Of a DNA stretch of 64,000 bases, positions 54,561 to 64,000 are shown piece by piece (position 1 is the stretch's first letter; every line of letters starts with the position of its first letter). The notes beneath the pieces are model-generated. The model was not told the origin of the DNA. It made no database searches and saw only the letters and a list, made by a program, of their open reading frames with translations. The translations under genes and the position numbers were made by a program. The DNA is from Odobenus rosmarus divergens (taxonomy: Eukaryota; Chordata; Mammalia; Carnivora; Odobenidae), in assembly GCF_000321225.1 (NCBI RefSeq), contig NW_004450287.1:48702-112701 (forward strand), written 5' to 3'.

Positions 54561-56097
54561 GAATTCTGGGGTTAACGTGAGTAACCGAAAGAACTGTTTG
54601 CAAGACCATTCTCAAACCTAACTCCATGGTCTCATGCTCAAAAGGGGCTATAGCAAAAGGCCAGGCACTAAACAAAAGCTCAGTTTCATTAGCATCTCTC
54701 TAGGACCTTGTGATCACAAGATAACACTGGTGGGTTCAGCAACAAAGGCCCAGCAAATTCTAGAGCAAGATTTACAAGACCAAATGTCCAAAGTGGCAAG
54801 GGACAAACACACTGGAAATGTATTTTCCATATAAAAACATTCAAGCTCAACCATCTAAATATGCGGCTGAAAAGCAACAAGAACAACTGAAACAAAATAA
54901 CACCACCACCAATTAATCTTTGACCTGGATTTAATCAGTAAGCAACCAATTGCAGCCACTCTTTCGGAGGGAAAAGTGACTGTGGCTCAACGTTGGAAAC
55001 TTAGCAACAGCATTCACAGCATTGGTTTCATGTACCTGTAGCTTTGTATGGGATTCCCTCTTTACTGTCTCCCTCGTTCTCACCAACCAAAGACTGGACA
55101 AATGGGAGCCAGCATGATGGATTGAATTAGGGCTGGTTTTGGTATTCTCAGGGCCAGGCTATCTGCAGGGAAGGATGAGGCTTTGTCAGAAGGTTGCAGC
55201 GGGTTTAAACAAAGATTCTTCCAGGCCAGCATCCAAGGTCCAAAGACAAAACAATAACAGGCTATCCATTTTTGGGACTTGGGCAGAGCAGAATAGCAGT
55301 ACAGAACTCAGGAAGGGAGGTAATCCACAAGGAATTCCCACATTGCTGGAACCTATCTAAGGCATTTTAGAGGACATCTATCAACTTTATGCATCTTTAA
55401 GGAGGAGCTGTTAGGAGAAGATAACTTTTTCCAACACCTCAGGTCAAGGTCATTTCTGGGTTTGAAAGGACCCAGGGGTTTGACAGCAGGAAGTGCTGGA
55501 TAGTAGATGGCACTAAGGTATAATCACCTGAGGGATTCCTAAATGTAGTAGAGAAGAAATACGAGGGGACTGTAGACCCCATAAGGGAGTAGGAATAGGT
55601 GGAGCAGAGTGCTATTATGTTTCCTGTTTAACTCCAGGAAGCTGTGCCCTGGGGAAATCTGGTTACATTTCAACAGGGATTCAAAAATGCAAGTTTAGAA
55701 GGTGGACTGGAATCCAGGATTTGTTACAGTAGGAGGAAATAGGTAGATGTTAATTAATGGGGGGACATTGAACTAAACGTGCCTAGGGGCAGGTGTGGTA
55801 TTAGAAGACTATTTTGTTTCTGAAAATCTAGCTTATTGGTTAATTCACAATTTGGAAAGTGAGGGAATTATTCTTTTTTTCTTTTCTTTTTTTACATTAT
55901 ATTAAGAAAGGGGTTAGTTTACTTCATTGTGGTTAATAATTATTATTGAACAATCCAGGGAAGTCATTTGATTTGAATTTCCAAATTTACTAAATATTGG
56001 CATTGAATTATTGCTTTTATCTGTAGAGTCACTCTGTCTGGCCCCAACAATCATAAGGCATGCCCCCTGACTATTTCAGTTTTCAACTTAGATAGGT
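54561..56097. other. Unassigned sequence, about 1.5 kb
   Basis: No family recognised. Several 60-75-codon frames have no known domain. GC is slightly above the window average at 55130-55560. Confidence 0.4.
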
Positions 56098-56345
56098 GAT
56101 TGAATACATTGGCTTTGGAATCAGCCAGATTTGGTTTGAATACTAGCTCAGGAAGGTATAAGCTGTGTGATTTTGAGCTAGAGAGTCACTTAACTTCTTG
56201 GAACTTTTAATTTCCTCTTTGGTCAAACAATGTCTTCTAACAGTCACTGCTAAAATAATGTTAAATGAGACAATGTACAGTAAGTGGTTGAAGCACTGTA
56301 GATATTCAATTTTTAATGAATATTATTTTTATTAATATTATTATT
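56098..56345 (+). mobile_element. MIR SINE
   Basis: Sense MIR: CATTGGCTTTGGAATCAGCCAG, TTTGAATACTAGCTCAG, GTCACTTAACTTCTTGG, TTTCCTCTTTGGTC and GATATTCAATTTTTAATGAATATTATT. Near full length. Confidence 0.88.
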
Positions 56346-56385
56346 ATTACTGAATGCTACTCTTGTGAAAATGTTTAAAATGTAT

Positions 56386-56525
56386 GTAACTGGGTGATGG
56401 GCATTAAGGAGGGCATGTGATGTGATGAGCACTGGGTGTTATACACAACCAATGAATCACTGAACACTATATCAAAAACTAATGATGTACTATATGTTAG
56501 CTAATTGAATTTAAATTTAAAAAAT
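56386..56525 (+). mobile_element. Carnivore L1 3' end
   Basis: TGGGTGATGGGCATTAAGGAGG, GAGCACTGGGTGTTATACAC and AATGATGTACTATATG, with an A-rich end. The last 140 bp of an L1, directly following the MIR. Confidence 0.96.
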
Positions 56526-57189
56526 GTGCATTGTTTATAGTCAAATATAAAGAATGTCAAAGACTAGACCATCTATACCACATTGGTTAATTGGTTATAT
56601 GCTCACTGTATGTTTTGAATTGTTCTCATATTGGAACTAGTTCAAACTGGAACTGAATTGAAATCTTGGTGTCATAAATTAGGCAATGTATTCTAGGCTC
56701 TAAAGAGGCTTCAGAAGATTGCACAGCTCATCATATCTTGCCATTATGATATAGTAAAGAGAAGTATTACAGTGAGGTGCTGTGTTAGAGATTAGCAGTA
56801 CTCACCAACATTCCATCCGCTTCTCCACAATCTTGGGATGAATCAGGCCCATATCAGCAGCTCTGGCAAATGTCCCATGGTCAGAACTGATTTCTGCATT
56901 AGAGTATGGAAAAGCAGTTTGCAAAGCTCTATTTATCTCTTTCCTTATCACAGTGACCAGGGACATGCTAGAGAGCTTCAGATCAACTTGGGTGCCTCAG
57001 CGACTATGTGGCATGAGCTTCCTTGCAGACTCATGTTGCATCCATTGCAAGACTAAGAGAGATCCTCTGTGGTGTGAAGCCCTTGAGATTTTGAGGGTGA
57101 CTTGTTTGTGTGGCATACCTGGCTTATCAAATTAATAGTCTCAAAATACACTATACTCACAGAATATTTTATTTACCGGCTTATTTCAT
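56526..57189. other. Unassigned sequence
   Basis: No recognised repeat or gene. Confidence 0.4.
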
Positions 57190-57420
57190 GCATTGTATAT
57201 ATATTATAATGTAGTATAATATATACAAATATATAATAAATATATATACAAATATGTTATATGTAGTTTATATTATTTATTATATGTATGCAAATTTATA
57301 ATATATTATATTTTTGTATAATTATATGACTATACAAACTAATTTTTAACATATGTAAATTATAAATATAGATATGTGTGTGCATATATGTATAATGAGA
57401 TAAGCAGTTATATAAAATAA
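57190..57420. repeat. AT-rich (TA/TATG) low-complexity block
   Basis: About 230 bp of TATATA, AAATATA and TATGTA motifs with very low GC. Many short palindromes follow from composition. Confidence 0.9.
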
Positions 57421-57479
57421 TTTGGAGGGCCCTATATTTTGAGAATATAAATTTTTAGTGTATCTTTGCCTACAAAACA

Positions 57480-58650
57480 TTTTCATAAATTTATTCATCC
57501 AAAAACATTTATTGAGAACCTACTATTATCTAATTGGGGAAAACATAGGAGCATAAAAATCAGTGCTGTGATGGAGCTTATATTTTGAGAAAGGACACAG
57601 ACAATAAATGTAACTTTAAAGGAAATTATATACTAGTTAGAATATAATTGAAAATTACACTGAATTCTGAAAATTGCCAGGAAGAAGCCTGAAGATGGGT
57701 AAGGGTAATAGTGCATGCTGGGTGATTGAGCGGGGTCTTGTTCTTTGAAACGGGGTGGACAAGACAGGATCACTATGGTGATGACACTTGAGAAAAGCCT
57801 AGAGGGAGGAGAAGGAGGTGAAGAAGAAACAAAAAGAGACTTCAGGGGAGGATACAGCACCAATTCAGACAAGAGAAGATAGTGGATCTGACAAGGAGGT
57901 GGTAATGGAGGTGTTAAGAAGCAGATGGCTTCTAGGAATATGCTGAAGGTAGAAATGACATATAAGATCAAGAAACTGGAAAAGATCATCCAAGGAGTGG
58001 AATTAGACAGACAGGAGAAGTTTAAGGACAGAGTCTGGGGCACTTCCTCATGCAGCTGTGCAGGAAAGGAGCAGCCACAAAGGAGGCTAAGAAGGAGGGG
58101 CTGCTAGATAGGAGCAAAGTGCAAGTGGATGGTGAGCTTGAAGCCAAGTGAAGAAAGTATTTCCATAACAATTAATCATGGAACACTACATCAAAAAAAA
58201 TAAATTAATTTAAAAAATAAACAAATTAATTAATTTTTAAAAAAAGAAAGTTTCCAGGAAAAAGGAGTGGTTTACTATGTCAATGCTTCGGAGAAGGCAA
58301 ATCCAATGGTATTAAAAATCAACCTTTGAATTTAACGTCCTGAGAGAATTGGTGGACGCAACAAAAACAGTTTTAGGGGTAGAAAGCGCCTAGAGACAGT
58401 ATGGACACAGACGATTCTCTGTAGGAGAGCAGATATGGGCCATAGCAGTTTGAGAAAGTGGGATGAAGAGATTTTGTTTTGTTTTGTTTTTAAAGACAAG
58501 AGAAGTAGCATACAAGTACACTGATGGAAATGTTCCAGTAGAGAGGATAAAATTAAGAACAATATAGGAGAAAAGGCAGAGACTATCTGGAGACATGTTC
58601 TTGGGCAAGCAGGAGGAGGGGAGTTCTGGTGTTCCAGTGGGGAGAGAGAT
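57480..58650 (-). mobile_element. Long LINE-2 relic, interrupted by an L1 end
   Basis: Complement L2 from its 3' terminus (ATCCAAAAACATTTATTGAGAACC, GATGGAGCTTATATTTTGAG, AGACAATAAATGTAAC) through GTAGTGGATCTGACAAGG-like and AAGGAGCAGCCACAAAGGAGG to TTGAAGCCAAGTGAAGAAAGTATTTCC. It then continues beyond the insertion (CAGGAAAAAGGAGTGG, TCAATGCTTCGGAGAAGG). At about 1.1 kb it is the longest L2 here. No frame survives. Confidence 0.75.
58173..58245 (+). mobile_element. Tiny L1 3' end inside L2
   Basis: AATCATGGAACACTACATC followed by an A-rich tail with AATTAATT units: only the last about 25 bp of L1 plus tail. GAAAGTATTTCC / GAAAGTTTCC on the two sides are the probable target duplication. Confidence 0.8.
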
Positions 58651-59055
58651 TAACTTTTGGAGCACTGACAGGTGATCTGTAATAAGAGGGAAGGAACAGT
58701 ATCTGGGTACATATACTCACATTCTGGTGGATAAACTCCTCATTGGGTGGGAGATTCCACATTCTGTGAGTATTCATACCAGTGTTCTTTTTAGTATGAG
58801 CTTGAATGGTGTTTAAAAATATAATATGATTTATATAAATCAACAAAAAGGTGAATTTTAGATATGGTGAAATTAGCTACCATAACTAAGGAATCTTAAA
58901 AACAGAATGTTACAAAATTTTAGAACTCGACATTAGAGTGCTGTCTTCCCTTGAGGGAAAAAAATTCAGTGTGATTAATATTATTAATATTTTCTTCCAC
59001 GATAAGCCATAACACACTGAAGAAGCAGTTCTAGCTAAGTGTTCGCTCTATCAAT
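58651..59055. other. Unassigned sequence
   Basis: No recognised element. Confidence 0.4.
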
Positions 59056-59271
59056 CAGGGTTTCACAGACTACAGCCTCCTGGCCAACTAGCCCTGCCAT
59101 CTGTTTATGTAAATAAGAGTTTATTTTAACACAGTCATGCCCATTCATTTACTGATGTCTGTGGGTGCTTTCATACTACAAAAGCAAAAGTGAGTGCGAC
59201 AGGGACCTTATTGCCACCAAGCCAGAAATATTAAGTATTGGTCTTTTACAAAATAAATCTGCAGACCCATG
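59056..59271 (+). mobile_element. hAT-like nonautonomous DNA transposon
   Basis: Starts CAGGGTTTCACAGACTACAG and ends TCTGCAGACCCATG, with TGTAAATAAGAGTTTATTTTAACACAG, CATGCCCATTCATTTACTGATG and CTACAAAAGCAAAAGTGAGTG between them. This follows the common mammalian GGGTTGGCAAACTATGGCC..TTTGCCGACCCCTG repeat, whose ends are short inverted repeats. Confidence 0.75.
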
Positions 59272-59714
59272 ATTAAAAACTATTGGCTCAGTTGATGCTG
59301 ATACTTGAAATTTTGGATGAAAATAATGCATTTCTACAAAAATATAATTTTTAACTAAAAATAACTGTCACTGAATGTTTCTTATAACCAAACAATAAAA
59401 TGGTGCTATTGTAAACATCTTTTATTGTTTCAAACAATTGCATTTTTTAACTTTTTAACTTCATGATTGTAGTGTTTCATTAGTTTGTTACTGATGGTAA
59501 TGGTGGTAGGTGGAATATGTGTGTGTATGTTTACTGAAAACATTTTTTGTTTTGTTTTGCTTTGTTTGTTTTGGTGATTTGGCACTGAGATGCCATAGCT
59601 GGAATGAAAAACCCTGGGTACAAAATGAAAATGTTATCCAGATGGTGTTGTAGCAAGGAAGAAGAGCACATTATTCTTTCTTTAGTTTTATTTAAAATTT
59701 TTTTTTAAATGAAG
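59272..59714. other. Unassigned, with (TTTTG)n tract
   Basis: Contains a TTTTG-rich run at 59547-59573 and T-rich sequence up to the SINE. No gene. Confidence 0.5.
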
Positions 59715-59910
59715 TTTTTTTTTTTTTAAGATTTTTTATTTATTTATTTGAGAGAGAGAATGAGAGACAGAGAGCACGAGAGGGAAGAGGGTCAGAGGGA
59801 GAAGCAGACTACCCGCTGAGCGGAGAGCCCGATGCAGGACTCGATCCTGGGACTCCAGGATCATGACCTGAGCCGAAGGCAGTCGCTCAACCAACTGAGC
59901 CACCCAGGCA
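59715..59910 (-). mobile_element. Can-SINE at the 3' end of an old L1
   Basis: Poly-T, ATTTATTTATTTGAGAGAGAG, CACGAGAGGGAAGAGGGTCAG, GATCCTGGGACTCCAGGATC and head CAACTGAGCCACCCAGGCA. It is the same subtype as 23924-24122 (shared AGGGAAGAGGGTCAGAGGG block). Confidence 0.95.
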
Positions 59911-60305
59911 TTTAATTTTTTAGAGCAGTTTGAGGTTGATAGCAAAATTTGAGTGAAAAGAACAGATAACCTCCCTACACATGCACAGCCCCACCCACTA
60001 TCAACATTTCCACACCAGACAGGCACACCAGTTATAATTGATGAACCTACATTCACATATCATTATGTTGATAGTTTACATGAGATTATGCCCTTGATGA
60101 TGTACATTTGATGGGTTTTAACTAATGTATAATGACGTGTTTCCACCATTGTAATATAAAGAATAGTTCACTTCCCTAAAAGTTCTCAGTGCTTGGCTCA
60201 TTAATCCTTCCTTCCCCACATCCCCTGAAAAACACTTGTCTTTTTATATCAATAGAACATCTTAATTGCTCCCAAGTTTTGAAAGTTATTAATAAAGCTG
60301 ATATA

Positions 60306-60500
60306 GGGGGTGCCTGGGTGGCTCAGTCGGTTAATCGTCTGCCTTTGGCTCAGGTCATGATCTCAGGGTCCTGGGATCAAGCCCCACGTTGGGCTCTTTG
60401 CTCAGCTCAGAGCCTGTTTCTCCCTGTCACTCTCTCTCTTTGCTTTCCGCCCCCCTCTCTCTCTCAAATAGATACATTTAAAAAAATCTCTTAAAAAAAA
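60306..60500 (+). mobile_element. Can-SINE in old L1
   Basis: Sense copy: GGGGTGCCTGGGTGGCTCAG, GGTCATGATCTCAGGGTCC, GCTCAGCTCAGAGCCTG, CT-rich stretch and A-tail. AAAGCTGATATA before and AAACTGCTATAA after are the probable target duplication, in keeping with L1 continuing on both sides. Confidence 0.95.
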
Positions 60501-60612
60501 CTGCTATAAACATCCATGTACAGGTTTTGTGTGGATAAGTTCTCAACTTCTTTGGGTAAATATCAATGAGCATGATCAGGTAAGAGTATGTTTAATTTTG
60601 CAAGAAACTACC

Positions 60613-60735
60613 GAATGGAGCACTGGGTGTTATACGCAAACAATGAATCATGGAACACTACATCAAAAACTAATGATGTAATGTATGGTGATTAACATAA
60701 CATAATAAAATAAAATTTAAAAAAAAGAAATAATT
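60613..60735 (+). mobile_element. Carnivore L1 3' end in old L1
   Basis: GGAGCACTGGGTGTTATACG, ATGAATCATGGAACACTAC and AATGATGTAATGTATGG, then an A-rich tail. Target duplication AAGAAACT(A/G)CC at 60602-60612 and 60736-60746. Confidence 0.96.
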
Positions 60736-60913
60736 AAGAAACTGCCAAACCATCTTCCAAAGTGGGAGTACTGTTTTGCATTCCTACCACCAATGAATGA
60801 AAATTCCTGTTGCTACTCATCCTTGTCAGCATTTGGTTTTGTCAGTGTTGCAGATTTTGCCGTTCTAATAGGTATGTATGGTATTTCATTGTTGCTTTAG
60901 CTTGTAATTTTCT

Positions 60914-61115
60914 TTTTTTTTAAAGATTTTATTTATTTATTTGAGAGACAGCCCAAGCGAGAGAGTGAGCACAAGTGGGGGGGAAGGATAGAGGGAGAGG
61001 GAGAAGCAAGCTCCCCACTCAGAGGGAGTCCAATGTGGGGCTCCATCCTGGGACCCTGGAATCATGACATGAGCCGAAGGCAGATGCTTAACCAACTGAG
61101 CCACCCAGGCACCCC
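60914..61115 (-). mobile_element. Can-SINE in old L1
   Basis: Poly-T tail, ATTTATTTATTTGAGAGACAG, CTCCCCACTCAGAGGGAG body and head ending CTGAGCCACCCAGGCACCCC. 17-bp target duplication TTAGCTTG(T/C)AATTTTCT (60897-60913 and 61116-61132). Confidence 0.97.
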
Positions 61116-62330
61116 TTAGCTTGCAATTTTCTAATGACATATGGTATTGAACATCTTTTCATGTTTATTTGACTTTTATATATTTTCTTTAGTAACGTGT
61201 TTGTTCAGGTCTTTTGTCCACATTTTAACCAGGTTTTTCACTTTCTTATTGTTGAGTGTTGAATTTTTTGTGTGTTTTAGATAATAGTCTTTTATCAGAT
61301 GAGTCTTTTGCAAATATTTTTCTCTCAGTTTGTAGCTTGTCTACTCATTCTCTTGACATTGTCTTTCACAGAGCAGAATTTTTTACTTTTAATCAAGTCC
61401 AGCTCATCAATTCTTTATTGGTTGTGCCTTTAGTGCTTTATCTAAAAAAGTTATTACCACACCCAAGGTCATTGAGATATTTTCCTTATGTTATCTTCTA
61501 GGAGTTTTATAGCTTTGCATTTTATATTTAGGTCTAATATCTATTTTGATTTAATTTTTATGAGCAATGTAAGATCTATGTCTAGATCCACTTTCTTGTA
61601 TGTGGATATCTAGTTGTTTCAGAACTATTTATTGAAAAGTCTATCTTTCCTCCATTGTATTGCATTGCTCCTTTATCAAAGATCAACAGACTATATTTGT
61701 GTGGGTCCATTTCTGGGCTCTCTATTATGTTCCATTGAACATTTTTGACAATATCATAGTGTCTTGATTACTATACCTTTATATTAAGTACTGAGGTTGG
61801 GTAGTGTCAGTTGTCCAACTTCATTCTTCAATATTGAATGGGCTATTCTGAGTCTTTTGCCTCTCCATATAAACTTTAGAATCAGTTTGTCAATATCCAC
61901 AAAATAACTTGCTGACATTTTGACTGGGATTGTGTTGAATGTGTAGATCAAGTTGAGAGGACTGCTATGACCACTTTAAGTCTTTCTACCTGTGAACATG
62001 GAATATCTTTCCATCTACTTAGTTTGATTTCTTTTATCAGAGTTTTGTAGGTTTCTGCATATAGATTTTGTACATATTTTGTTAGATTTATAACTAAGTA
62101 TTTCATTTTTGGGGTGCTAATATAAATAGTACAGTGTTTAATTTCAAATTCTACTTATTTGCTGCTGTTATATAAGAAAATAATTGCCTGTTGTAATTTA
62201 ACCTGAACCCTGGAAACTTTGCTATAATCACTTATTAGCTCCAGGAGTCTTTTCTTTTCTAATCTGTGTACCTTTTATTTCATTTTCTTGTTTTATTATA
62301 AGAGCTAAGACTGACACATTAGCAGTATTA

Positions 62331-63404
62331 GCTTCTAAATCTTACGAAAAAGTGTATTTTGGCCCTAAAGTTATTCTTGGATATGCTTTCGAAGGCCCAG
62401 TCATTCCATCTTAGAGGGAAAAGGAAGCCAGGAAGCTGCAGGTAAGAAGATAGTGTTTGTCATAACAGGTTAGCCTAATTGGCCTCCAGAAAATGAAAAG
62501 AAGGCCACATACCAAAGTAAAAGGGATTTGTGTCTAAGGGAAGAATTTGGAAGAAGATAATCTCCAATGAATCATCAGTTATGGCATCAGCTATGGAAAA
62601 TGGGATTCTTCAGTTTCAGAACCATCAGACTTGTTTTTAGAAAAGCCAAACAAAAGTGAGGAATTAGGCAATAAAGAAGTCAGTAAAGGATTAGTTTTAA
62701 CTGTTTTCCGTTTGCCGGCCATGTCAACAATATGAATTTTAATGTTATGCTTTTATGCTATTTTACTTATTTTGACAAACTAAAAATCATTTAAATTTTG
62801 CCAGTTATCTTGGTGAATTGTGTAATTATTCATGTTGGATGCTGAAGATCTAAACATAATGTGAGGCATGCAGGACAATATTCTGTTTTTTATATAGATC
62901 TGTGGAAGAATACACCAAAGAATGTCAAAATCCTCTCCTCAGAGTCCATCCCCAAAGATTGGGTAGAATCCAGGTTCTCTCAGAAGGCTTTCAAGGTCAT
63001 TATTCATATTTTTTTTCCTCAAATCCATTTTTAACTTTTCTATAAGATTTATTATCCTCAAATCCATTTTGAATTAAATTATATTCTCTGATAATGCTGC
63101 TTTTTGAAGATAACAAGCTCCCCAAATTTATACATTGTTTGAAGCAGAATGTTTTTATTGGCCCCCATCTTTGTCCCTTAGATTTTAGAGCTAACTCTTA
63201 TTTAACTATTTAAGAGTTTGGTAAAAGAGTCTGTGTTCACTTTACCCAAGTCATTCAGAGTGTTATGTATTTAAATGTTTTCCCCTTCTTTTTCTCTGAC
63301 ATTCAAGGATTTCAACAGTATGGGAAACAGGAACACCCTTGCCAATACTGAGTAAGATGTAAAATAGTTCATCTTCATTGGAGAGGGTCAGTGTAGCATT
63401 ATCT
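62331..63404. other. Unassigned sequence, about 1.1 kb
   Basis: No family recognised and no coding evidence. Confidence 0.4.
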
Positions 63405-63590
63405 ATTGCAATTTAACATGTACACATCATCCACTGACCCAGAGCTTGCAGCTCTAAGCAATTATCCTACAGAAATATTCGTACATGTGTGCCAAGAGGC
63501 ATACATACAAAAAAGAATACTCATTCCAGCCTTCCTGTTAAAGATAAAGATAAGCGGCTGTGTTCTAGAGATGTATGTACATGTTAGATT
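63405..63590 (+). mobile_element. Old L1 ORF2 C-terminal fragment
   Basis: GACCCAGAGCTTGCAGCTCTAAGCAATTATCCTACAGAAATATTCG, then ACATGTGTGCCAAGAGGCATACATAC, resembles the sense DNA of an old L1 near the ORF2 3' end. It is followed by a younger L1 of the same orientation. Confidence 0.6.
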
Positions 63591-63631
63591 TCGGTAGATA
63601 ATGCTAACCTGATCTCTTCCAAAATACTAAT

Positions 63632-64000
63632 TCAAAGGGATACATGCACCCCGATGTTTATGCAGCGTTATCTACAACAGCCAAATTATGGAAACAGCCC
63701 AAGTGTCCATTGACTGGTAAAGAAGATGTGATATATGTACACAATGGAATATTAACCATAAAAATGAATGAAATCTTGCTATTTGCAATGACATGGACGG
63801 AGCTAGAGAATATCATGCTAAGTGAAATAAGTCAGAGAAAGACAAATACCATATGATTTCACTTGTATGTGGAATTTAAGAAACAAAACAAAAGAACCAA
63901 GGGAAAAGAAGAGAGAGAGGCAAACCAAGTGAGAGGCTCTTAACTATAAAGAACAATGTGATGGTTACCAGAGGGGAGTGGGGTGGGGGGATGGGTGAAG
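63632..64000 (+). mobile_element. Carnivore L1, ORF2 end and 3' UTR, cut by window edge
   Basis: Sense L1: ATACATGCACCCCGATGTTTATG, TGGAATATTAACCATAAAAATG, CAAATACCATATGATTTCAC, the ORF2 stop near 63878, then the 3' UTR with GGCAAACCAAGTGAGAGGC and the G-run block GAGGGGAGTGGGGTGGGG. 5'-truncated at about 63632. It continues past the window. Confidence 0.93.
63644..63856 (+). pseudogene. L1 ORF2 C-terminal fragment
   Basis: A 70-codon open stretch with STTAKLWKQPK, NEILLFAMTWTELENIMLS and EISQ, the conserved ORF2 C-terminus. One deletion shifts the frame just before the natural end. It carries no catalytic domain. Confidence 0.85.

Larger units (their letters stand above)
59911..62330 (-). 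mobile_element. Old LINE-1, 3' half, broken by three insertions
   Basis: Complement L1 from 3' UTR (TTAGAGCAGTTTGAGGTTGA, CACATGCACAGCCCC, TACATTTGATGGGTTTTAAC) into ORF2 (GCCAAACCATCTTCCAAAGTGG, AGATAATAGTCTTTTATCAG, GTTCCATTGAACATTTTTGAC, GGGATTGTGTTGAATGTGTAGA). Interrupted by a SINE (60306-60500), an L1 3' end (60613-60735) and a SINE (60914-61115). No frame survives. Confidence 0.85.

Noticed and set aside
57190..57420. AT-rich block considered as a replication origin or matrix attachment region
   Set aside because: Composition alone is not evidence. No ordered motif beyond TA-rich low complexity.
57633..58043. 136-codon minus-strand open frame
   Set aside because: It lies in the L2 relic (sense strand). 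It is not the L2 reverse-transcriptase frame in any intact form and has no catalytic motif. Likely decayed L2.
1..64000. Search for an undescribed gene system, operon, phage or plasmid feature
   Set aside because: The window is vertebrate nuclear DNA dominated by retroposons. No multi-gene architecture, ribosome-binding sites or mitochondrial insert was recognised.

Overview
This window looks like an intergenic or deep-intronic stretch of a carnivoran nuclear genome. The strongest evidence is at least 18 tRNA-derived Can-SINE copies (body reading CTGGGTGGCTCAG..GGTCATGATC..GCCTGCTTCTCCCT, or its complement) and L1 3' ends of the carnivore type (GCACTGGGTGTTATA..ACTAATGATGTA). I saw no copy of the dog-specific young SINE form and no typical felid form. 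The SINE and L1 variants therefore fit an arctoid caniform best (bear, pinniped, mustelid or procyonid). That placement is inference from memory of family consensus sequences, not a database result.

No protein-coding gene, exon chain, tRNA, rRNA, CRISPR array or bacterial-type operon is supported. Open frames longer than about 100 codons are all explained by transposon remnants, simple repeats or chance. The coding relics that can be read are: ORF1 and ORF2 of a near full-length L1 (minus strand, 34706-41716), ORF1 of an older HAL1/L1M-like LINE (plus strand), scattered L1 ORF2 pieces, and a decayed class III endogenous retrovirus pol (RNase H to integrase) with one LTR (minus strand, about 45.7-48.2 kb).

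Layout. 0-10.5 kb: a partial SINE, microsatellites, MIR and L2 relics, and a MaLR-type LTR that splits a MIR. 10.9-14.1 kb: two L1 3' pieces, an L2 interrupted by a MIR, a striking AT-rich inverted repeat with TAATTA cores, and a full-length MIR. 14.1-23.6 kb: mostly unassigned sequence with one broken L1 (16.8-18.3 kb), an L1 3' UTR and a MIR. 23.7-28.3 kb: an ancient minus-strand L1 carrying an 80-bp tandem duplication, a younger L1 3' end, a DNA transposon and a SINE. 28.9-32.3 kb: a SINE pair, then about 3 kb without recognised repeats. 32.3-43.0 kb: the most structured region, an old plus-strand LINE broken by an LTR-like element, a 7-kb L1 (itself carrying a SINE) and an L1 3' end (itself carrying a SINE), several with clear target-site duplications. 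43.4-48.7 kb: SINE, MIRs and the endogenous retrovirus. 49-59 kb: L2 and L1 relics with small younger insertions. 59.7-62.3 kb: another old L1 broken by three younger elements. 62.3-64 kb: unassigned sequence, then an L1 3' region running off the end.

The elements do not act together as a pathway. What the window records is a relative chronology of retroposition: L2/MIR are oldest, then HAL1/L1M, MaLR and ERVL, then carnivore L1, then Can-SINEs. I did not find an undescribed functional system. The best second-look items are the HAL1 nested stack, the L1 5' UTR tandem monomers, the 13.3-kb inverted repeat, the 80-bp tandem duplication, the SINE with a 3 x 23-bp internal repeat, and an unclassified LTR-like insertion at about 33.0-33.4 kb.
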